Shown: positions 34,745 through 42,866 of the stretch, in pieces
Layout: every line of letters begins with the position of its first letter
Position numbering within the stretch: the stretch's first letter is position 1
Assembly: GCF_001557535.2 (NCBI RefSeq)
Contig: NZ_CP014315.1
Location: 1,488,001 to 1,552,000 of the forward strand
Length of the DNA: 64,000 nucleotides
Direction: 5' to 3'
Origin: Burkholderia sp. PAMC 26561
GTDB lineage: Bacteria > Pseudomonadota > Gammaproteobacteria > Burkholderiales > Burkholderiaceae
Notes under the pieces: generated by a model
Database searches by the model: none
The model's input: the letters and a program-made list of their open reading frames with translations, nothing else
Told to the model about the DNA's origin: nothing
Translations under genes and position numbers: made by a program

Positions 34745-36985
34745 CTAGAAATCATAAGTCAACGACAAACGTGCAGTGCGGGGCGCGCCAAGGAAGAGAT
34801 ATGCGTCGCCCTGAAGCTCGCCGCTATCCTGCCAGTAATACTTGTTGAAGAGGTTATCGACGGAGAGCCGCACCACCGTCTTGTGGCCGCCAAGCTTCGT
34901 GGTGTAGCGCGCGCCGAGATTGAAGACGAAATAAGACGGGACGCTTGCCGTGCCCTCTTCGTTTGCGGCCTTGCTGCCGCTGTAGTTGACGCCGCCGAGC
35001 AGATCGAGTCCCGCAACATGCGGCACGGCATAGTCCGCATAAAGCGCGGCGCTCAAGCGCGGCACGTTGATCACCTGATGACCCTCGTATGCGGGCGTGC
35101 CTGAGTCGTACGCACGCGCCCTGATCGCCGCGATGCTGGCCGTCAGCGTCAGCCGGTCCGTCGCCCGTCCCGCTGCGCTCAGCTCGATGCCCTGATGACG
35201 CTCCGTTCCCTGTTGCGTGAACGTGTAGCCTGCATCGGTGGAATCGGGCTTTGCGTATTCGAACGGCTTGTTGATCGCGAACACTGCCGCCGTGAGATTC
35301 AACCGGTCGAGCCAGTCGTACTTGGCGCCCACTTCAACCTGATTGGACACGACCGGCGGAAGGAATGCATACGCATTGCTCGCACGAACGGGAGCCTGAT
35401 CGCCAAGCGAAAGTGCCTTGCTATAAGATGCATAAAACGAAAGTGGCGCGACTGGTTTGTACACGACCGCCACTTGCGGCAGGAAGATGGAACGGTCCGT
35501 GTCGGTAGCCGGGCCATCCATTTCGGTCCAGCTTCGCTGACGCAGCAGGACGCCGCGCCCTCCGGCGAGAACCTGCCAGTGATCGTTGAACGTGATCCGG
35601 TCTGTGCCGAATACGGAATACTGGCGAGAATCAAGTTGCGGAAAAGACGCGCTCGGCGAATTCGGCGACGGATCGAATGTCAGGTTCGGCCCGTAGATAT
35701 TCTCGCTGCCAACATAGTCATACACCGCGTTCGACAAATCGACCACGCGCCGCTGCACGCTGGTGCCGAAGGTCACGTCATGCTGGAGCCAGCCGGTTGA
35801 AAAATTGCCAGTGAGCACGGCACGAACTTCATCGTTTCGCCGATATTCCCCCGGACTCCGGTAGTCGTAGACATCGAAATCTCCGTTCGATGCAAAGAAA
35901 AACGGCGACGTGCCGCCCGCGCCACAACTCGGGACGTAGCCGCAACCATAGGCGAATGCGACGTTGTCGTCGATCATGGTGTGGCTGCGGCTGGCGGCTA
36001 TGTAACCCTGCCACTTGTCGTTGAAGCTGTAGTCGAACCGCGTGTTGAGATTGAGCGCGTCGGTGGTGACGGGCTTGGTCCACGGCTGCAAGCCAAGCAG
36101 CTTCGATGCCGACGCAGCCGACGGCACCGCCGTCCCGCCCAGCAATTGATACCCCGATGCCGAGCGCTGGATCAGTTGCTGGAACTCGGCATCGAATTGA
36201 AGGCTCGCGCGCGGGCTGATGATCCAGTCGGCTGCAATCGAGCCGAATGTGCGGCGGCCATCGGCGCCATCCACATAAGAGTGGATGTTTTCTTTCGCCG
36301 CATTGATTCGCAACCCGAACTGATTCTGATCACCAAAGCGCCGCCCCAGGTCGACGGCGGCGGACGTGGACCCGCGGCTGTCGACATCGGTCGTGATGCT
36401 CGCGACATTCCGCGGGCGCTTGGTCACGAAGTTGATGATGCCGCCCGGCGCGACCACCCCGCTTTCTATGCCCGCAAGCCCCTTCAATATCTCGACCCGG
36501 TCCTTGTTTTCCAGCGCGACATTCTGCTCGCCGGAAATGGTCAGACCGTTGATCTTGATGGCGCTGGCAAGGTCGATCGGGAAACCGCGAATCGTGAAAC
36601 CCTGGTAATAACCTACCGGCGCATAATCGTTGTTCACCGATGCGTCGTTGCGCACCACGTCGCTGAGCAACTTTGCGTGCTGGTCATCGAGTTGCGCGCG
36701 AGTGACGACCGACACAGACGCGGGCGTGTCCTGCAGCGGCGTTTCGTCGAACCCGGCAACAGAGGCGGAGCGCGCGCGATAGTCATTGTCATGCATGGCC
36801 GTCACGCTTACCGCCGGAAGCACCGCTACGCCGTCAGGCGCGGCTGGCGATGGCGATCCTGCCTGCGCAAATGCTGCCTGCATGCCAAACAGCGTGGTAA
36901 CGGCAACCATGACGACCGATGTTCGATGCGCAACGAATTGCGAATGATGCAAGGACGGCGCCTGAGTAAGTCTCTTGTTATTCAT
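34745..36985 (-). CDS. TonB-dependent outer-membrane receptor
   Basis: 746 residues. Sec signal (core SVVMVAVTTLFGMQAAFA), TonB-box-like PAVSVTAMH shortly after, plug domain with ETPLQDTPASVSVVTRAQL, GFTIRGFPI and VAPGGIINFVTKRP, then a 22-stranded barrel ending LSLTYDF. The plug follows the siderophore-receptor pattern, and automatic annotation would call it one. Its operon partners are PnuC and an APH-type kinase, with no iron gene nearby, so it may instead admit a vitamin or nucleoside too large or scarce for porins. The ligand is not decided by sequence. Confidence 0.9.
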   Translation of the reverse strand: MNNKRLTQAPSLHHSQFVAHRTSVVMVAVTTLFGMQAAFAQAGSPSPAAPDGVAVLPAVSVTAMHDNDYRARSASVAGFDETPLQDTPASVSVVTRAQLDDQHAKLLSDVVRNDASVNNDYAPVGYYQGFTIRGFPIDLASAIKINGLTISGEQNVALENKDRVEILKGLAGIESGVVAPGGIINFVTKRPRNVASITTDVDSRGSTSAAVDLGRRFGDQNQFGLRINAAKENIHSYVDGADGRRTFGSIAADWIISPRASLQFDAEFQQLIQRSASGYQLLGGTAVPSAASASKLLGLQPWTKPVTTDALNLNTRFDYSFNDKWQGYIAASRSHTMIDDNVAFAYGCGYVPSCGAGGTSPFFFASNGDFDVYDYRSPGEYRRNDEVRAVLTGNFSTGWLQHDVTFGTSVQRRVVDLSNAVYDYVGSENIYGPNLTFDPSPNSPSASFPQLDSRQYSVFGTDRITFNDHWQVLAGGRGVLLRQRSWTEMDGPATDTDRSIFLPQVAVVYKPVAPLSFYASYSKALSLGDQAPVRASNAYAFLPPVVSNQVEVGAKYDWLDRLNLTAAVFAINKPFEYAKPDSTDAGYTFTQQGTERHQGIELSAAGRATDRLTLTASIAAIRARAYDSGTPAYEGHQVINVPRLSAALYADYAVPHVAGLDLLGGVNYSGSKAANEEGTASVPSYFVFNLGARYTTKLGGHKTVVRLSVDNLFNKYYWQDSGELQGDAYLFLGAPRTARLSLTYDF

Positions 36986-37176
36986 TGTTCTTGGATAATG
37001 CTGACAGGCGTCCGCCAGCCCACATCGATAAATGGAGAAAAGCGGATCTCTTTGATCAACAAAAATAATCAGAATGGGAGTTAAGCGTCAGGCGCCCGGC
37101 TGTTTCCGGAGCCGCCTGTTTCGCTGCAGGCGACATGTTACAGAATTAAGCAGCGTGGAAAGATTTTCGGGCGAAT
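36986..37176 (-). promoter_or_regulatory. Leader of the TonB-PnuC-kinase operon with alternative hairpins
   Basis: On the transcribed (minus) strand, CGCCTG occurs at 37132-37127, 37094-37089 and 37010-37005 and its complement CAGGCG once at 37118-37113. The single CAGGCG can pair with the first copy (8-nt loop) or with the second (18-nt loop with further GGCT/AGCC pairing), so the stems exclude each other. No CUGAGA (thiamine box) and no B12-box are present. Part of the region may simply end the upstream hydrolase transcript. Confidence 0.35.
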
Positions 37177-38217
37177 TCAATAAGTCGATGCCTTGACAAC
37201 CTGGGGCACGCCCATGGGTTTCATGTCTTGCCGTCCTAACCAGCGTTCCACGGCGCCAAGCATCGCGGGATCGGCAAGCAGGTCCCAATGGCCGATTGCG
37301 CCCATGCTGCAAATCTCCGCGTGCGGCGCGACGATCTTGAATGCCGCAGGATAAAGCGATACATGGAAACACTCGTCGTTGTCTCCCGACAAGACCAGTA
37401 CCGGCACGTCGGGACCAATAGGTGGTTTTTTCTCGACCCAAAGCCCGGGACCGAATGCGAGCGTCGTATTGAACGACCAGCTTTGGATATAACGCTTGTC
37501 GATCGCACGCGCCGCGGGCGCAAACTCGACTACCGTGCTCCCGTTGAAACGCGTAATGCCTAATGCGCTAAGCAGGCTCAGTAGCCGCAGGCGCACACCG
37601 CGAAGACGCACCCATCCTCCAAAGTAAGGACGATTCACAGGCGAGCCGAGCCCGAGGAACGGAGCAAGAAACAAATAACCCGTCACCAGCCGATGAAGCG
37701 GACTGCGCGAGATGGCAAGAACGAGACCGCCTCCGGCAGAATGACCGCCCAATACGATCGACGATCCTCTGTGACGGCGCGCAGCGAACGTAATGAAGTC
37801 GGCGACATCCGAGATCATCTGACGCGGTTCATCGACTGCATGACCGGGACGTCCCGGCGAGAGTCCGTGGCCACGCATATCGAGCGTGTACACGTCGGCA
37901 ATATCACGCTGCGACAAGTGCTGCGCCAGCGCGTGCAACTGGTCGCCGAAGCATCCCGCACCGTGCACCAGGATCACAACGCGGTGCGTGCTCCGCGATT
38001 CATAATGGCGATAAGCCAACGGGTAGTTGTCGCACGTCGCGAACGCTTCGTGCGGCGGCAAGGCGGCCTGCATTGCACCGGGCGTAGCAGCGCCTCCTGC
38101 TGACGCAAGCCGCTCGAAGCTCGAGCGCGTCAGGTCCGGAAGCACGGACTTGCTAAAGGCGCTTACGGCACGCGCATAGCCGTAAAGTGTGCGCCAACTG
38201 AGTTGAGTATCACGCAT
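37177..38217 (-). CDS. Alpha/beta hydrolase (monoacylglycerol lipase-like)
   Basis: 346 residues. After about 75 variable residues comes the core: VVILVHGAGCFGDQ oxyanion strand, TLDMRGHGLSPGRPGH, nucleophile elbow LGGHSAGGG with Ser near 154, acid in LSGDNDECF and histidine in GAIGHWDLLADP. DMRGHGLSPG and this spacing resemble lysophospholipase/monoacylglycerol lipase-like serine hydrolases. No signal peptide. It starts 21 bp after the methyltransferase stop on the same strand, suggesting cotranscription. Confidence 0.82.
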   Translation of the reverse strand: MRDTQLSWRTLYGYARAVSAFSKSVLPDLTRSSFERLASAGGAATPGAMQAALPPHEAFATCDNYPLAYRHYESRSTHRVVILVHGAGCFGDQLHALAQHLSQRDIADVYTLDMRGHGLSPGRPGHAVDEPRQMISDVADFITFAARRHRGSSIVLGGHSAGGGLVLAISRSPLHRLVTGYLFLAPFLGLGSPVNRPYFGGWVRLRGVRLRLLSLLSALGITRFNGSTVVEFAPAARAIDKRYIQSWSFNTTLAFGPGLWVEKKPPIGPDVPVLVLSGDNDECFHVSLYPAAFKIVAPHAEICSMGAIGHWDLLADPAMLGAVERWLGRQDMKPMGVPQVVKASTY

Positions 38218-38238
38218 CTTGGTTGCCGTTCCCGAGAC

Positions 38239-39063
38239 TCAGTCCTGGGTGGTGCCGCTCACGATCATCACGGGGAGACCCGCGACGAAACGCCCGGTCC
38301 GGCCGCGTTCTTCGAACTCCGTAATCCATCGCGTCACCTCGTCGTCCGTGAACAGTTTGCGCGCGTGCATGCCGGCAAGGACGCTCCTGAAATCGAGGAT
38401 CTTGTTGACCGACTGGGGATCGAACGCGCTCACGCTGCGCATGCTGAACGTGATGTCGCGCAGGCCTGCATCGTGGAACATGGCGTACAGATCGCGAGCA
38501 AGGTAAGGGTTGACGCATGACTGCGCAATTGACTGCATGATGCGTCCGGTCAAAACATAGTCGCTGCTTGCGACCCAGCAGCCGGGCATATCAGGCTCGC
38601 TTACCACAATGCGCCCACCCGGGCGCGTCACGCGAATCATCTCCTTGAGCGCTTCTTGCGGCCTTGGAACGTGGATCAGCACGCGGTCGGCGCGCACCGC
38701 GTCGAAGCTGCGCGCCGGGACGCCCAGCTCGTTAGCCGGCGCATTCCTGAAACTCAGCGACAGCACATCCGCGTGACGACGGCGTGCTTCTTCCAGCATG
38801 GCTTCGCTCAAGTCGAATCCCACCGCGCTGCCACCGGGAACAACCTGCAATGCCAGCTTGCCGAGATCGTCGCCCGGTCCGCAGCCTATGTCGGCGATAT
38901 GCATGCCGGGCTTGAGACCCATTAATTCAAACGTCTCCTGCTTGTAGACCCGGAACGAATCGAGCGCCTGCATGACGTCGAGCCGCGCGACAAAAGTGTC
39001 CGCATCCACAGAATCGACACGCGAAAAATCACCAAGCTGGGAAGGGGATCGTGAGTTGGTCAT
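38239..39063 (-). CDS. Class I SAM-dependent methyltransferase
   Basis: 274 residues from ATG 39063; the extension to 39156 has no family residues. SAM-binding motif I is [13 protein letters not shown] near 59-71, motif [15 protein letters not shown], followed by [20 protein letters not shown] and [12 protein letters not shown]. Layout matches the UbiE/Coq5-like group. Substrate unknown. It is divergent from rpfF with a long perfect inverted repeat in the shared promoter region and is followed by a lipase-like hydrolase, so lipid or acyl modification is a reasonable guess. Confidence 0.88.
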   Translation of the reverse strand: MTNSRSPSQLGDFSRVDSVDADTFVARLDVMQALDSFRVYKQETFELMGLKPGMHIADIGCGPGDDLGKLALQVVPGGSAVGFDLSEAMLEEARRRHADVLSLSFRNAPANELGVPARSFDAVRADRVLIHVPRPQEALKEMIRVTRPGGRIVVSEPDMPGCWVASSDYVLTGRIMQSIAQSCVNPYLARDLYAMFHDAGLRDITFSMRSVSAFDPQSVNKILDFRSVLAGMHARKLFTDDEVTRWITEFEERGRTGRFVAGLPVMIVSGTTQD

Positions 39064-39238
39064 CGTGGGGCCTGATGGTCGAAGTGTGGTTGAACGAACT
39101 GAGCTGCCTTTGATTCTTGTATGTGCCCGCAATAGCTTTCCATGTCTTGTCTCCAACTCATCAACTTGTTGGCTCGCATCCGAGTGAATGACGCTCGGCT
39201 CGTGCTCGCTCTACAGGAACTATAACTCGACGATTCGC

Positions 39239-39287
39239 CGTTGCTAAGCGAACACTTTATCAACCTCAGATGGTTCGCTTAGCAACG
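39239..39287. promoter_or_regulatory. 15-bp perfect inverted repeat between methyltransferase and rpfF
   Basis: CGTTGCTAAGCGAAC (39239-39253) and its exact reverse complement (39273-39287) are separated by 19 bp. Each arm holds a GCTnAGC half palindrome, the two centres 34 bp apart. There is no T run, so this is more probably a regulator site or paired operators than a terminator. It lies about 175 bp from either start. Confidence 0.55.
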
Positions 39288-39444
39288 TTATTTCACCGCG
39301 TTTTTTGAGCCGTTTTACGTGTTTCATAAATGCTTTGCGGGAGTGTGGGCTGCCCCTCGTATACCCCCGCCGATATGAAATTCTGTGCTTTACCCTCTCA
39401 TGGCTTTACCCAAGTTCAACCCTATTTTTAATTGGATCATCGCC

Positions 39445-40323
39445 ATGAACCTCAAAAACAACCCTGCTTGCCGTCCCTTTCTCGAAGCCGGCGACCTCTC
39501 GCAAATCTCCGCCTATTACGAGGAAGAACGCCACACAATGTGGATGATGCTTCGTTCACGTCCGCGTCCGTGTTTCACACAGGACCTCGTGAATGACATC
39601 ATCGATCTCGCTCGTGCAGCCAGAGAATCAGGCTTGCGTTTTGACTTCTGGGTCACGGGTTCTCTCGTACCGGACATCTTCAACGTAGGTGGTGATCTGG
39701 ACTTCTTTGTCGATGCCATTCGATCAGGCCGGCGTGAATTGCTCATGGCTTATGCGCGTTCGTGCATAGACGGGCTGCACGAAATCTATAGCGGATTTGG
39801 TACCGGTGCCATTTCGATTGCAATGGTAGAAGGCACTGCGCTGGGGGGTGGATTCGAGTCCGCATTGGCACATCACTTTCTCCTCGCGCAGAACGACGCA
39901 AAAATGGGTTTCCCCGAAATCGCCTTTAACCTGTTTCCAGGCATGGGCGGTTACTCACTGGTCGAACGCAAGGCGGGCATGCGGCTCGCCGAAGAATTGA
40001 TCAGCACCGGAGAAGCGCATACCGGCGAGTGGTACGCAGAGAAGGGAATTGTCGACCAGACTTTCCAGCCTGGCGATGCATTCCTTGCGACGCGGACTTT
40101 CATAGATGGCATTCGACCCAAGCTCAACGGCATTCGCGCGATGGTCAAGGCGCGGCAACGTGTATTGGCGTTGCCGCGCGCTGAACTGATCGAGATTACG
40201 GAGGACTGGGTACGGGCCGCCTTCACGATTGAAGAGAAGGATCTGGCCTTCATGGAGCGGCTGGTCATGTTGCAGAACCGCCGTGTCTCCAAACTGAAGA
40301 TGGCAAGCCTTGACCAGCACTAA
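39445..40323 (+). CDS. rpfF: BDSF synthase RpfF (crotonase-family, cis-2-dodecenoate)
   Basis: 292 residues from ATG 39445; homologues begin at this point (MNLKNNPACRPF), while the upstream frame to 39385 adds unrelated residues. Enoyl-CoA hydratase/isomerase fold with oxyanion and catalytic segments MVEGTALGGGFESALAHH and MGFPEIAFNLFPGMGGYS, containing the two glutamates needed for the bifunctional dehydratase/thioesterase reaction on acyl-ACP. The WVTGSLVPDIFNVGGDL and RLVMLQNRRVSKLK segments agree, from recall, with Burkholderia cenocepacia RpfF. It makes the diffusible signal cis-2-dodecenoic acid in the cytosol. Its receptor gene rpfR is convergent, 41 bp away. Confidence 0.92.
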   Translation: MNLKNNPACRPFLEAGDLSQISAYYEEERHTMWMMLRSRPRPCFTQDLVNDIIDLARAARESGLRFDFWVTGSLVPDIFNVGGDLDFFVDAIRSGRRELLMAYARSCIDGLHEIYSGFGTGAISIAMVEGTALGGGFESALAHHFLLAQNDAKMGFPEIAFNLFPGMGGYSLVERKAGMRLAEELISTGEAHTGEWYAEKGIVDQTFQPGDAFLATRTFIDGIRPKLNGIRAMVKARQRVLALPRAELIEITEDWVRAAFTIEEKDLAFMERLVMLQNRRVSKLKMASLDQH

Positions 40324-40364
40324 GCAGTTTTAAGCCTTACCAACACTCCTTAACCTGGAGACGC

Positions 40365-42380
40365 TCAGGCGATGAGCCTGAGCTTTCTTTTCTCCGCGAG
40401 CCACGCTTCGAAGGCTCTTGCAGGCATGGGCCGCGCGTAAAGGAAGCCTTGCACGAGATCCACGCCCAGGCCGCGCAGGAAATCCGCTTCAGCTTCGCTT
40501 TCCACGCCTTCGGCGACCACCGACAAACGCAGCTCATGCGCAATCGCGACCATCGCGCGCACGAGGGCTTGCGGTTTGCTGTTGACATCGATTCCCTTGA
40601 TGAAGCTTCGATCCAGCTTGATGGCGTCGAGCGGAATACGCGACAACTGCGACAACGACGAATAACCCGTGCCAAAGTCATCGAGATGCACACGCACGCC
40701 CATCTTGCGGAATTGCGTGATCAGCACGAGCGCCGCCGCTTCGTCTTCAATGAAACAGCTTTCGGTCAATTCCACGTCGAGCATGCACGAACGCGAGCGC
40801 GTCTCTGCAAGCACCTCGGTGAAATGCTTGACGATATCCGTATCGCGCAACTGGCGCGCCGACACGTTGATGGATATGCGCAGGTCGAGGCCCTGCTTCT
40901 GCCAGTTCGACGCCTGCGTGGCAGCCGCTTGCATGACCCATCGTCCAAGCGGCCCGATCAACCCGGACTCCTCCGCATAGGGGATGAAGTCGAGCGGCGA
41001 GACAACGCCGCGCTCCGGCGAATTCCAGCGCACGAGCGCTTCGACGCTGTCGACGTCGCCGCTCCTGAGATTCACCTTCGGCTGGTAATAAAGCTCGAGC
41101 TGATTCTCTTCAAGCGCCCGGCGCAGGTTCGTGTCGAGCCACACATATTCCGCAACCTTGCGGTTCATTTCCGGCGTAAACACGCGATACGTATGCTTGC
41201 CGCCATCTTTAGCGACGTACATGGCGGTGTCCGCGCTGCGAATCAGGCTTTCGAGCCTGTCGCCATGCTCGGGATACAGCGCTATACCGATAGAGCAACC
41301 GGTGTAAAGCTTGATCAGTCCGAAGTCAAAAGGCAGATGCAGGCTGCCCAGGATGGTTTCAGCGGTCTTGGTCAGCAGCGGGATGGTCGACTTCCTGACG
41401 ACCACGACGAACTCGTCACCGCCGAGCCGCGCAAGCGTGTCACCGGGAGCGAGACAACTCTTGATCTTCGCCGATACCTCGCGGATCAGCCGGTCGCCGA
41501 CCACGTGTCCGTAGTGGTCGTTCACCTTCTTGAAGTTGTCGAGGTCTAGAAACAGGATGCCGAGATGCTCTTCGCCAATGCTGTCACCCGCCTCTCTCTC
41601 GGCCGCGATCGCGTTCTCGATTTCTTCCTGAATGGCCTTGCGGTTCAGCAGCCCCGTCAGCTCGTCGGTCGTCGCCTGCTTGAGCAGCAGCTTCTGGGCC
41701 TTGCGCTCTTCGGTAATGTCGGTGCCCGAGCAGATCAGGAAGCGCTCGTCCACGCCGCTGCCGCTCTGCACGAACTTGTTGCGAAACAGAAAGAGCCGCG
41801 GTCCCGTGACCGTATTGATGTAACGCTCGACCTGGTACGGCTGGCCACTTGCAAAGAAGCCGTTGATGTTGGTCCTGGACGCCGCGCCTTCGTCATCCGA
41901 CATGAAAAGCACATAGGCGCTTTTGCCAATGACGTCTTCCTCACGCATGCCGGTCACTTCTTCGCACATGCGATTGAAGCGTTGAATAAGGCCACGCCCG
42001 TCGAGAATGACGACGAGCGAATTGACTTCGGAAACAACTTGTTCGGCAAATGCGAGACCATGCACGAGATCGCGGGCGACCGACGAGGTGTCCGTGTAAT
42101 CCGATGCCGTTCCGGCCCATTCGCGAATGTTGATCTTTTTACCGACCAGGTGGAGCCGGTAGGGATAACCGAATATCTTCAGGTCGAGCGCCAGATGCGA
42201 CGTCACCCCCGTCAGCGCCCGGATCTGCCCTGCCTGAGACGCGTCGAGCGGAATGCTGACGTTCGCGGGTCCCCGCACGGTCGCAAGCTCGAGCGCATTA
42301 CTGTCGCTCGACAGCCGCCAGCACGGGCTGGTCGTGCCAAACCACGTAAACAGGTCTAGGCCGTCTTCTTCACCCATCAT
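40365..42380 (-). CDS. rpfR: BDSF receptor RpfR (FI-PAS-GGDEF-EAL c-di-GMP enzyme)
   Basis: 671 residues from ATG 42380 (GGAG six bases upstream); the frame's TTG at 42386 is less likely. Domains: N-terminal RpfF-interaction domain about 1-95, PAS about 105-225 that binds BDSF, GGDEF about 235-400 with RLGGDEFVVV, and EAL about 410-665 with VEALVRW, DDFGTGYSS and VVAEGVES. The GGDEF has no RxxD inhibitory site. EAL metal and catalytic residues appear intact, so signal binding should raise c-di-GMP hydrolysis as in B. cenocepacia. Cytosolic. With RpfF this forms a complete synthase/receptor quorum-sensing unit controlling biofilm, motility and related traits. Confidence 0.93.
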   Translation of the reverse strand: MMGEEDGLDLFTWFGTTSPCWRLSSDSNALELATVRGPANVSIPLDASQAGQIRALTGVTSHLALDLKIFGYPYRLHLVGKKINIREWAGTASDYTDTSSVARDLVHGLAFAEQVVSEVNSLVVILDGRGLIQRFNRMCEEVTGMREEDVIGKSAYVLFMSDDEGAASRTNINGFFASGQPYQVERYINTVTGPRLFLFRNKFVQSGSGVDERFLICSGTDITEERKAQKLLLKQATTDELTGLLNRKAIQEEIENAIAAEREAGDSIGEEHLGILFLDLDNFKKVNDHYGHVVGDRLIREVSAKIKSCLAPGDTLARLGGDEFVVVVRKSTIPLLTKTAETILGSLHLPFDFGLIKLYTGCSIGIALYPEHGDRLESLIRSADTAMYVAKDGGKHTYRVFTPEMNRKVAEYVWLDTNLRRALEENQLELYYQPKVNLRSGDVDSVEALVRWNSPERGVVSPLDFIPYAEESGLIGPLGRWVMQAAATQASNWQKQGLDLRISINVSARQLRDTDIVKHFTEVLAETRSRSCMLDVELTESCFIEDEAAALVLITQFRKMGVRVHLDDFGTGYSSLSQLSRIPLDAIKLDRSFIKGIDVNSKPQALVRAMVAIAHELRLSVVAEGVESEAEADFLRGLGVDLVQGFLYARPMPARAFEAWLAEKRKLRLIA

Positions 42381-42866
42381 CAGCAACTCCAGAAAAAATT
42401 CTCTGACTGCCGCCCCGTCAGCGCGTCTCGTCAGATCTACCCAGTGCCGGCGTCATGCGCCCTGCTGGAGATAATCTCAAACCTGCGAGTCCGCTTCACG
42501 GCACCACGAAGCTCCAGGCTTTCGTGTGCCGGCCCAAACAGTAAGTCGCTTAAATTTAATTATTTGATCATATCTTACGCGGACTGCAGAATCACCGCCC
42601 GACTTCGAAACAAATAACGATGCAATGCTGCAAAACCCCAACATGGTAAATCGAATGGCATTACACCAAAATAGACTATATTTTGTCTAATCAATGCAAA
42701 AGCACCATCGTTTCATTATCCAGCCTTCATCACTGAAAAGCCGGACAGAGCGTGACGACGCCCGACGCTCCCTGTTTCGTCGAAAGATGTAAACGGCATA
42801 ACGGCTTTCCAGCCAAAAACCTTAATGAGGCCGCACGCCGCTGTCTGAACGTACATGCTTTTTGGG
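42381..42866. other. 486-bp intergenic region upstream of rpfR
   Basis: No gene found. The part 42540-42715 is notably AT-rich and holds a small repeat TAGAC-N8-GTCTA (42672-42689). It should contain the rpfR promoter; the end near 42867 follows the stop of the diguanylate cyclase gene. I could not assign promoter boxes. Confidence 0.4.

Noticed and set aside
36986..37176. Thiamine or cobalamin riboswitch before the TonB receptor
   Set aside because: No CUGAGA thiamine box and no B12-box in the leader; only the simpler alternative hairpins are seen.
40324..40364. Terminator between rpfF and rpfR
   Set aside because: No stem of useful length and no T run in the 41-bp gap.
40449..41549. 366-codon plus-strand open frame
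   Set aside because: Antisense to rpfR, whose GGDEF and EAL motifs are unambiguous.
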